From Psychromonas sp. SA13A (GTDB taxonomy: Bacteria; Pseudomonadota; Gammaproteobacteria; Enterobacterales; Psychromonadaceae), in NCBI RefSeq assembly GCF_011378715.1, contig NZ_WTKU01000018.1, positions 25,498 to 89,497 of the forward strand: 64,000 nucleotides of DNA, in the 5' to 3' direction. How positions within the stretch are numbered: position 1 is the stretch's first letter; each line of letters begins with the position of its first letter. The translations under genes and the position numbers were made by a program. Positions 58,064 to 64,000 of the stretch are shown here, one piece after another. Below the pieces are notes generated by a model, which searched no databases, was not told the origin of the DNA, and saw only the letters and a program-made list of their open reading frames with translations.

Positions 58064-59725
58064 TTATCCTAATAGTTGAGTTTCTTGCTCATTAAAGTTA
58101 TACAGTTGTGCTGTCAATTGCTTAGCTCTTTGTAAGTCATTTGTTATAGCTGCAAGTCTAAGCTTTTCTGCCATACTGGCACTGACATCTTGCCATAAAG
58201 GTAAACGAATACGCCTTAAGTGCTGTGCTTGAAATCTTAGATTACCACCAGAAACTTTTGTAGAATATGCAGCAACAAACATTTGACCAACTCCTGACAT
58301 AAGAACTGCTTGCAATGCTCTAATATCCCAATCATTTGTAACAATATAATAAATTGAATTATTTGGGTGGAATTCTCCTGCATCATATACAGCCATTAAT
58401 TTCGATTTTATATCAGGGATTAATAGTTTTTCTTTGGCTGCTCTGGTTGGATGAACCTTATCTATAGTTTTGAACCAATGTAAAGGTGTCTTTTTTGCTA
58501 CATGCCTTGATCTTAGAATATCCTCATGGTTTCTTAAATAAATTTGTAAGAGCGGGAAGTCTTCAAGGTTAATTACTCCATTATCATTGTAAGTATTGAT
58601 AATGAAATTACCTGAAGGTTTTAACTCACCAGTCCGAATATCAGCAGCTGTAATGACAGGTAACTTTCTGCATTGCTCTAATTCAACATTGTCATTAACT
58701 ATGTAAATTTTATTATTTCCTGTGGCAGCACCAATAAATACTTGGCATCCTGCGTCTACAAGAGATGGAAAAGTATCCTCCAGTCTTTTAATTAGAGCTA
58801 ATTCATCTCCGTTACCAAATAACCATGGTTTTTGATTATCAATAATATCTTTTCTGATCTGCATATTCTCAGAGGGTTGCTCTTTATTCTCAAATATTCT
58901 TAATACAGATTCAGCTAAATTTTTATTAAATATTGGTTGATGTACTATAAGTGTAAGTTTTTGTTTTTGTTTGGAAATCTGAGTTATAGCTGGGTATGCC
59001 AGAACATTAGATTGGAACGCATCTTTACCGTATAAATCTACATACATGTCCAATTGATAACCATTCGATATAAAGGCTCTTAATGAAGAGCCATATAGGT
59101 TTTTTGTCCATCTGTCAGTGCATATAAATGTAAGCTTACCTTTGTCAGATAATGACTCTAAACATTTCTGATAAAATGCGATGTAGATGTCAGCTCTGTC
59201 TTTCATTGTTGAGAATCGAGAACGGTAAGCTGCAAGGATTGTGGTTGGAATATTTTCAATTCGAATATAAGGAGGATTACCCATAATATGAGAAAAAGAT
59301 GATTCAAGTTCAGTCAATAAGAAGTCCCCATGATGGAACCATGAAGATACAATCGCCTGTGCCTGTTTTTTTGAATAGATTTTACACAATATTTGTTGAG
59401 TTTTATGTTTGGCTATTTCGATACTTGAAGGAGAGATATCATAAGCAGTTATAAGGTTAAGTGTATCAAGATAGGATAATTCCCCTTGTCCTTGCTGTGT
59501 TAAATCTACCAGCTTTGTAGTTACTGATATGACAAACTCGCCTTGTCCGCATGATGGTTCAAGAATTCGTGTTGCGGTATTGAATAGATTATTAAATATA
59601 CCACTAGTTTTAAGCATGAACTCCACGATAGTTGGTTTAGTGAATATTTCACCTTTTTCTTGCTCTGAAGAACCCCATGATAATGAGGCAGATTGATCAT
59701 CAACCTTTAGAGAGGGTAGCTGCAC
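58064..59725 (-). CDS. N6-adenine DNA methyltransferase of the PaeR7I-type system
   Basis: A 553-residue protein: AdoMet motif I ILEPSCGQGEF near residue 54, catalytic motif NPPY at 150-153 (IMGNPPYIRIE), and a C-terminal target-recognition region (IRLPLWQDVSASMAEKL end). It should methylate an adenine in the same site cut by the neighbouring endonuclease. It precedes the endonuclease on one mRNA, so the protecting enzyme is made first. Length and order agree with the PaeR7I M-R layout. Confidence 0.88.
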   Translation of the reverse strand: MQLPSLKVDDQSASLSWGSSEQEKGEIFTKPTIVEFMLKTSGIFNNLFNTATRILEPSCGQGEFVISVTTKLVDLTQQGQGELSYLDTLNLITAYDISPSSIEIAKHKTQQILCKIYSKKQAQAIVSSWFHHGDFLLTELESSFSHIMGNPPYIRIENIPTTILAAYRSRFSTMKDRADIYIAFYQKCLESLSDKGKLTFICTDRWTKNLYGSSLRAFISNGYQLDMYVDLYGKDAFQSNVLAYPAITQISKQKQKLTLIVHQPIFNKNLAESVLRIFENKEQPSENMQIRKDIIDNQKPWLFGNGDELALIKRLEDTFPSLVDAGCQVFIGAATGNNKIYIVNDNVELEQCRKLPVITAADIRTGELKPSGNFIINTYNDNGVINLEDFPLLQIYLRNHEDILRSRHVAKKTPLHWFKTIDKVHPTRAAKEKLLIPDIKSKLMAVYDAGEFHPNNSIYYIVTNDWDIRALQAVLMSGVGQMFVAAYSTKVSGGNLRFQAQHLRRIRLPLWQDVSASMAEKLRLAAITNDLQRAKQLTAQLYNFNEQETQLLG

Positions 59726-60058
59726 GTGTATTCCTATAAGTTTATTTCTATGTGAGATTCTATCAGAAAGTAAAAATACATGTCTCCAAAATCACAGTTT
59801 AATCTTGATTACGTATAGTGTGTAATTTAAGTTGTAGCTAAGGTGTGGGAGTATGCAGAAATACGATATTATGAATTCTGGATCGTTTGAATGTCCAAGT
59901 GTAAATACACTTTTCAAGAAAACATAAAGGTAATAATAGTTAGGTTTTTTGAGACAATGAAAGTATATTAAAAATATGTACAAGTGAGTGGTACAAAAGC
60001 ATAACCTGCTATATAGTTAAGCGTTTGATTTTAAACTAATTTATTTATCGTAGTTACA
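59726..60058. other. Methyltransferase promoter region and island right end
   Basis: About 330 bp between the methyltransferase start and the right repeat. AT-rich, no gene with a recognisable family. It should contain the promoter of the restriction-modification operon. No C-box-like dyad was recognised. Confidence 0.5.
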
Positions 60059-60093
60059 TTCGAGAGTTCGAATCTCTTGTTCTCCGCCACATT
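60059..60093. repeat. Right island attachment repeat (35 bp)
   Basis: Identical to 52590-52624. This is the displaced original 3' end of tRNA-Ser, since the host terminator follows at 60113. Confidence 0.9.
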
Positions 60094-60112
60094 AAGTACC
60101 GCCAAGGTACGG

Positions 60113-60153
60113 AAAAACCCGCAACGCTTATTAAAAAGCTTGCGGGTTTTTTT
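60113..60153 (+). terminator. Displaced tRNA-Ser terminator
   Basis: AAAAACCCGCAA with a second arm GCTTGCGGGTTTTTTT. It lies 20 bases after the original tRNA end, which is now at the right side of the island, so it shows that the right copy is the old host sequence. Confidence 0.8.
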
Positions 60154-60442
60154 ATGTCTATAAAACTTCAAATGCATATTGCTGGTAATAGCATTTAAAA
60201 ATATAGACTTCATTTTAATTTCTTTAACTATAAGTAGTGCGTCTATACACAGTTAATGTGCTATTGCGTATTTCCGTCGACAATGCGGAATATTTCTGTC
60301 TATCCACATGACGAAGCTTTTAGTTTTTGTCATTAACATTATGATTAGCTTGTTTATTTTGGTATTGTCATGTCAAATTTAAATAAAATAGTGTGTTCTG
60401 TATATCCATCAGTTATACGGAATATTTCTGTTTAATAATATT

Positions 60443-60449
60443 GTTAGCC
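60443..60449 (+). other. Integron core site GTTAGCC, start of cassette 1
   Basis: GTTAGCC fits the GTTRRRY recombination core and matches the reverse complement of the GGCTAAC core at 60934. Cassette 1 would run from 60444 to 61027. Confidence 0.6.
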
Positions 60450-60499
60450 CTCTATTTGAGTATTACAGTAAAATAACATCATTTACTTTATGGTAACTT

Positions 60500-60925
60500 A
60501 TGAAAAAATTAATTTTGATTGCTTTGGTATTATTGTCTGGTTGTAAAACAATTCAAGAGATCGAACAAGGTAGGAAAGTAGAAATTTCTAACATGGATAA
60601 TTTGGATGTTTGTTTCAATTTAGGTATGCAAGAAGATTTTGAATATTGGAAAATGATAAAAGATGAGCAATTTAGAAGGAAAGATATACCTAACGGATGG
60701 GATGTGTCAGAAGAACTATGCTCTGAGGCCAAAAATTTTGGCCGAGGGGCTTTAGTCCGTCACAATTTTAAAAAACAAGAAGCAAGAGAAGATATGAGTA
60801 ATGCAATTCAAGAAGCTGGTAACGCAGTGAGTAAGGGGTATGACAATGCAGCTAAAGCATATGGTTCGGTTAAGCGTAGCAATTGTCAAACCGTTGGTAA
60901 CATTACAAATTGCACTATATTTTAA
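60500..60925 (+). CDS. Small lipoprotein in an integron cassette, unknown function
   Basis: A 141-residue protein with a lipoprotein signal (MKKLILIALVLLSGCKT, lipobox LSGC). The mature part is charged and helical, with C-terminal residues ANAVSKGYDNAAKAYGS and four cysteines, two in the last 15 residues (SNCQTVGNITNCTIF). I do not recognise the family. It is followed 8 bp later by an attC site, so it is a gene cassette. The ribosome binding site is weak (TATGGTAAC). Confidence 0.65.
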   Translation: MKKLILIALVLLSGCKTIQEIEQGRKVEISNMDNLDVCFNLGMQEDFEYWKMIKDEQFRRKDIPNGWDVSEELCSEAKNFGRGALVRHNFKKQEAREDMSNAIQEAGNAVSKGYDNAAKAYGSVKRSNCQTVGNITNCTIF

Positions 60926-60933
60926 TATCAAAG

Positions 60934-61033
60934 GGCTAACAAGGCATTTAAACAGAACAAAAACAGTGGGTTACGTTTCGCTTCGCTACACATTTTAACC
61001 CACTATTTTTGTCCGCTTAATGCGGCGCTAGCT
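60934..61033 (+). other. attC recombination site of cassette 1
   Basis: Left core GGCTAAC (60934-60940), then AAGGCATTTAAACAG, a long stem arm ACAAAAACAGTGGGTTA, a loop, the matching arm TAACCCACTATTTTTGT, CCGCTTAATGCGGC and right core GCTAGC. The stem folds over about 35 bp with extrahelical bases, the hallmark of attC. The right core has C where GTTAGC is expected, so its recombination may be weakened. Confidence 0.85.
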
Positions 61034-61056
61034 TACAAATATAACTCGGAGTAGCT

Positions 61057-61974
61057 GTGCAAATATTCACTCAAATAGTAGTCGTAATTGGTCGTATTGG
61101 GACTAATGGTATTAACATGTTAGGAACTGGATTTATGGTTCGTAATAGCGGAATTGTCGCAACTCCTAGGCATGTTGTTGGTGATAGTGACAATGGTTTA
61201 GTTGCATTAATGCCTCATGTAACAAATTTCTCACAATATCAAGATACAAGTGATACTAGTTGCCAAAGTATTCCTGCCACTATTGTTGAGAGTGACCCGA
61301 TAAAAGATATTGCCTTGCTTCAACTTCAAGGAATTACATTTAGTGGGAAATTACCGCAGTTGGGAAGTTTTGATTCTGTATCAGTGTCTGAAAATGTTCA
61401 TATTTATGGTTATCCTCATTGTGTTGAAGGTCGCAGAGTATTGACTTATCAAAGTGCTGAAATAGGTTCGAAAGTCTTATTGCAATCTCATGGTATTAAA
61501 AGTAAATATGCGGTAATAAATATTCAGTCTCGTCCAGGCCAGTCAGGTTCACTAATCTATTCTCCCGCGATCCAACGTATTGTCGGTATGTTAAATGGCG
61601 CGTATGTTCCAGAGGGGGGCGGGATATCACTAGGTGGAATAAACCCCCACGAATTAAACCAAACAACACAGTGTATATCTGCACAAGGGCCTAATTCCAC
61701 CGTAGGTTTTGGCGGAGGGGGAAACCCTGAACCTTTCTATGACCGTTTTTGTGAAGAGTTTCGTAAATTTGTTTGTGGCCATGAATCGTATGAACAAGTA
61801 CGCCAACAACTAGGGATGGAGTCAAATATTGTAAAAGGGCTTTGCATTACTACGATTTCTTCTGCGATAGGTGCTACCTTAGGTTTTGCTGCAACGTTAC
61901 TGGCTCCCGCAGTTGCTGCTTTACTCTATTTGGTAGGCCAAATGGGAGTAAATGCTTGGTGTGAGGTAAGCTAA
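61057..61974 (+). CDS. Trypsin-like serine protease with C-terminal hydrophobic segment, cassette-borne
   Basis: A 305-residue protein. The catalytic triad of the chymotrypsin fold is visible: His39 (TPRHVVG), Asp84 (DPIKDIALLQL) and Ser163 (RPGQSGSLIY, with Gln and Ser at the usual Asp and Gly places). No signal peptide precedes the protease domain. A hydrophobic stretch at about 268-298 (AIGATLGFAATLLAP onward) could anchor it in the membrane. The GTG start has GGAG six bases before. The stop TAA lies inside the next attC core (AGCTAAC), typical for a cassette gene. Targets unknown. Confidence 0.75.
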   Translation: MQIFTQIVVVIGRIGTNGINMLGTGFMVRNSGIVATPRHVVGDSDNGLVALMPHVTNFSQYQDTSDTSCQSIPATIVESDPIKDIALLQLQGITFSGKLPQLGSFDSVSVSENVHIYGYPHCVEGRRVLTYQSAEIGSKVLLQSHGIKSKYAVINIQSRPGQSGSLIYSPAIQRIVGMLNGAYVPEGGGISLGGINPHELNQTTQCISAQGPNSTVGFGGGGNPEPFYDRFCEEFRKFVCGHESYEQVRQQLGMESNIVKGLCITTISSAIGATLGFAATLLAPAVAALLYLVGQMGVNAWCEVS

Positions 61975-62006
61975 CAACACGCCCTGAGGTGGACCGCTAG
62001 TAAAAA
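61969..62006 (+). other. Interrupted attC of cassette 2 at IS110-family insertion junction
   Basis: AGCTAACAACACGCCC fits the 5' core and left arm of an attC (compare VCR TCTAACAACGCC). Only these bases remain; the rest is replaced by a stretch GGTGGACCGCTAG leading into an IS110-family transposase. IS1111-attC elements are known to insert at attC sites. Confidence 0.55.
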
Positions 62007-62771
62007 TTAGCTTTTTATTGCAAATTTTAATAGCGGTGAATTCCTTCGTTTAAGCGCCTCTAAATATCTTGATTCATCGTACGGAGTATTGGTTTTCCAA
62101 CACTTAAAAACTATCCTGATCCACTTGAACGCTAACGATCTTATTATGCTGTTATGTGGTTTTCCTTTGCTTTTTTGTTGCTCATAATAAGCCTTTGTCC
62201 AAAACGAATATCGGACAGAAAATCCAGCCCATTCAACAAATGTTTGTCTTAAAAATGTCGGGCAACTATAACGCCAATGTGTCCACATCTTCTTCCCACT
62301 ACGCTCAATGACAGGGGCAATACCCGCATATTGTTGTAGTTCACAAGCATTTTGATAACGCTCTCTATCACTACCAAATGCGACTAATAATCGTGGTGCA
62401 AGTTGTGGGCCTGCACCAGGTAAGCTATCAAATATCACTTTATCATGTTGTGTTTTATAAGTTGCTTTTATTGCTTTATCGAGTTTTTCAATACCTTTTA
62501 ACAACACTTTAAATTGAGCAATGAGTACCTCTACTAGCATTTGGTTAGGTTCAATAATACCTTTGTCCTCAGTTAACGGCATTGCATTCTGAATGCTGAT
62601 AATTCGTGCGTTATTCACCACTGAGTAATGTGAGTTATGGTTATCGAAGAAGTCTAATAACGTTTGTTTTCTTGCCTTTTTTACCTTAGCAAGTGAGGGC
62701 CATTTTTGAATGAAGTCACAAAATATCATCGTGTCTTTTTCTCCAAACCATTCAAGTGCTTGAGGGAACAA
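62007..62771 (-). pseudogene. Truncated IS110-family transposase (C-terminal part)
   Basis: 254 codons of the C-terminal region of an IS110/IS1111-type transposase: SLPGAGPQLAPRLLVAFG with the following Transposase_20 domain, ELQQYAGIAPVIERSGKK and the final conserved serine region. The N-terminal DEDD domain, about 150 residues, is absent: the frame opens at TTCCCTCAAGC near 62771, where the neighbouring transposase units begin. It cannot be active. Its 3' end lies at an attC-like sequence. Confidence 0.8.
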
Positions 62772-62781
62772 ACTAGCAAAC

Positions 62782-62822
62782 TAGTGAGCAAACTAGTGGA
62801 CAGCCATAAACTTTGACTAATA
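62782..62822 (+). pseudogene. Tail of a preceding transposase copy
   Basis: GCAAACTAGTGGACAGCCATAA matches the last codons (LVDSHKL) and stop of the complete unit at 63893-63914. Just before it, AACTAG occurs three times in 25 bases, a short slippage-type repeat at the truncation point. Confidence 0.7.
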
Positions 62823-62846
62823 GTCATTATCAATCTATTTTTTAAT

Positions 62847-62862
62847 CATGTAGTTTTACATG
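62847..62862 (+). repeat. Hairpin CATGTA-GTTT-TACATG in the transposase leader
   Basis: A perfect 6-bp stem with a 4-nt loop directly before the ribosome binding site. The same hairpin occurs at 63945-63960. Small hairpins near the ends are the recognition sites of Y1 transposases, so this may be a functional end, but that is inferred. Confidence 0.55.
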
Positions 62863-62879
62863 CTCGGAGGTAGTTTGTT

Positions 62880-63914
62880 ATGACGCAATCTCGACAATCC
62901 CAAGTATCGCTTGCCGATACGCCTTATTACCATTGCATTTCCCGTTGTGTTCGTCGCGCTTATTTATGTGGTGAAGATAAATATGCTGACAAGTCCTTTG
63001 AACATCGACGTCAATGGGTCATTGAGCGCATGCATTACCTTGCTTCAGTATTTAATATCGATATTTGTGCCTATGCCATCATGTCTAACCATTATCATTT
63101 AGTGTTGCATGTGGATGAACTGCTTAATGAAGGGCTAAGTAATGAACAGGTCTGTGAACGTTGGTGTGAGCTCTATTCTAAGCCTGTATTAGTAGAGCGG
63201 TGGTTGAGTGAACAAACCATCTCAGTAGCGGAAAATAAAGCGGCATTAACTATCATTCATGGTTGGCGAGAACGTTTAGTCGATATATCTTGGTTTATGC
63301 GTTGTTTAAATGAGTTTATCGCTCGTAAAGCGAATAAGGAAGATGAGTGCTCTGGTCGGTTTTGGGAAGGTAGATTTAAGTCTCAGGCTTTGCTAGATGA
63401 AGATGCATTGTTAACTTGTATGGCTTATGTCGACCTTAATCCAGTTCGTGCCAAAATGAATAATAGTGTTGAAACGTCAGAGTATACTTCTGCTTATGAG
63501 CGCATACATGGTGTTGCTTTTAAAGAGGAAAACAACAAAGAGTCTTCTTTGGTCGGGTTAAGTTTTAAGAAAAAGCCATTATTGGGTTTTATAGGTGATG
63601 AGCATGAAGCTCAATCTCTTGTAAGTAGTCAGAAGGGTATACCATTCTCACTGCTTGATTATATCGAGTTGGTCGATTGGATCGGTCGTATTTTACGAGA
63701 TGATAAACGCGGTGCAATTGTTAGCCATCATCCTAAATTGCTCAACACACTTGGACTTGACAGTGAAAGTTGGTTATCGCTAGCTAGTAGTTTTGGAAAA
63801 GACTACCAAGGCGCGGTAGGCTCGCTAGATGAATTAGCCGCATTTGCAGCGCATACCGGTAAGCGTTGGATTGCCAGTAAAGGCGTTAAACTAGTGGACA
63901 GCCATAAACTTTGA
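62880..63914 (+). CDS. REP-associated-type tyrosine transposase (Y1/HUH family)
   Basis: A 344-residue single-strand transposase of the TnpA-REP (RAYT) group. HYHLVLH carries the HUH metal motif, SQVSLADTPYYHCISRCVRRA is the typical N terminus, GRFWEGRFKSQALLDEDALL and MAYVDLNPVRAKM are family motifs with the likely catalytic tyrosine in the last. GGAGG (62866-62870) precedes the ATG. It is the complete copy in a tandem array. Confidence 0.88.
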   Translation: MTQSRQSQVSLADTPYYHCISRCVRRAYLCGEDKYADKSFEHRRQWVIERMHYLASVFNIDICAYAIMSNHYHLVLHVDELLNEGLSNEQVCERWCELYSKPVLVERWLSEQTISVAENKAALTIIHGWRERLVDISWFMRCLNEFIARKANKEDECSGRFWEGRFKSQALLDEDALLTCMAYVDLNPVRAKMNNSVETSEYTSAYERIHGVAFKEENNKESSLVGLSFKKKPLLGFIGDEHEAQSLVSSQKGIPFSLLDYIELVDWIGRILRDDKRGAIVSHHPKLLNTLGLDSESWLSLASSFGKDYQGAVGSLDELAAFAAHTGKRWIASKGVKLVDSHKL

Positions 63915-63977
63915 TTAATAGTCATTATCAATCTATCTTTTGATCATGTAGTTTTACATGCTCGGAGGTAGTTTGTT

Positions 63978-64000
63978 ATGACGCAATCTCGACAATCCCA
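63978..64000 (+). CDS. Next transposase copy, cut by the window end
   Basis: The leader, hairpin and ribosome binding site of the preceding unit are repeated, and the ATG at 63978 starts the same coding sequence (MTQSRQS). Only seven codons are visible. Whether it is complete is unknown. Confidence 0.75.

Larger units (their letters stand above)
52625..60058. mobile_element. Integrative genomic island carrying a PaeR7I/XhoI-type restriction-modification system
   Basis: Lies between perfect 35-bp direct repeats at the tRNA-Ser 3' end. Contents in order: tyrosine integrase (plus strand), ParB-like gene, inactive RNase HI-like gene, serine recombinase, restriction endonuclease and methyltransferase (all minus strand). 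No conjugation, phage structural or plasmid replication genes are present, so it is a small integrated element likely moved by its integrase with outside help. Confidence 0.85.
60094..60499. other. Region between island right end and cassette
   Basis: Contains the displaced tRNA terminator (60113-60153), then 290 bp without a gene. A direct repeat CGGAATATTTCTGT occurs at 60286-60299 and 60418-60431. GTTAGCC at 60443-60449, the first integron core site, ends it. It could be a remnant attI region but no integrase-binding layout is proved. Confidence 0.5.
62780..64000 (+). mobile_element. Tandem array of Y1 (HUH) transposase units, 1,098-bp period
   Basis: The 5' leader and the first 23 bases of the coding region recur at an offset of exactly 1,098 bp (62803 corresponds to 63901, start codon 62880 to 63978). 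The words AAACTAGTGGACAGCC at the end of each gene also precede the first unit. So there is a tail of an earlier copy, one complete unit, and the start of a third. Units are near-identical where both can be seen, with a few base changes (for example GACTAATAG against GATTAATAG). Confidence 0.85.

Noticed and set aside
59792..59983. 63-codon minus-strand frame near the island right end
   Set aside because: Very AT-rich, hydrophobic by composition, no ribosome binding site, no family resemblance.
60031..60213. 60-codon minus-strand frame across the right repeat
   Set aside because: It crosses the tRNA fragment and terminator, so it is a chance frame.
60443..62771. Functional integron
   Set aside because: No integron integrase gene and no proven attI are in view; only cassette-like remnants can be supported.

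Overview
The window looks like a chromosome segment of a marine gammaproteobacterium of the Psychromonas/Moritella/Vibrio kind. DNA is AT-rich, the housekeeping genes read as gammaproteobacterial, and several blocks keep an order known from Enterobacteria and Vibrios: yejL-yejM beside yejK, cysK-ptsH-ptsI-crr, gapA with yeaD, gmhA-yafJ, and hexR beside pykA and glk. The genus is an inference from family resemblance; there is no rRNA here to settle it.

Positions 1-52,500 are core genome. In order: a MarR regulator, an HlyU-family protein and a Na+-dependent (NSS) transporter; a two-gene NAD salvage operon (nicotinamidase, pncB); yejM/yejL facing yejK; a tandem T-fold (PTPS-like) protein, hinT and three lipoproteins (LpoB-like, COG3014, LPP20); panE, yajQ, a PilZ protein, an M15 peptidase, dapE and a YffB-like reductase; the PTS operon with cysK; sbcB; gapA and the aldose-1-epimerase-like yeaD; an alpha-glucan operon malQ-glgB-glgX; yeaC, gmhA, yafJ; an AlkC/AlkD-like HEAT protein; a dicarboxylate symporter; copA-cueR; dinB; MarC and YjiH membrane proteins; a diguanylate cyclase; a GST; and pykA, hexR and glk. 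Regulatory sites readable by eye include a MerR-type copA promoter with a 19-bp spacer, a LexA box before dinB, and HexR-like palindromes before gapA and between hexR and glk. The last group ties the central-carbon genes of the window together: PTS uptake, glucokinase, GAPDH and pyruvate kinase.

Positions 52,533-60,093 hold a 7.5-kb genomic island inserted in the 3' end of a tRNA-Ser(GGA) gene and bounded by perfect 35-bp direct repeats. It carries a tyrosine integrase, a ParB-like protein, an RNase HI homologue in which the catalytic acidic residues are replaced, a serine recombinase, and a PaeR7I/XhoI-family restriction-modification pair. The native tRNA terminator now lies just beyond the right repeat.

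Positions 60,443-62,006 hold remains of an integron cassette array with no integrase in view: one cassette with a small lipoprotein and a readable attC site, and one with a trypsin-like protease ending in a hydrophobic segment, whose attC is cut short by a truncated IS110-family element. From 62,780 to the end lies a tandem array of REP-associated-type (Y1/HUH) transposase genes with a 1,098-bp period; the next copy runs off the window.

The least ordinary items are the catalytically dead RNase HI of the restriction island, the cassette-borne protease, the tandem Y1 transposase units, and two decayed copies of the gapA 3' end lying downstream of gapA.
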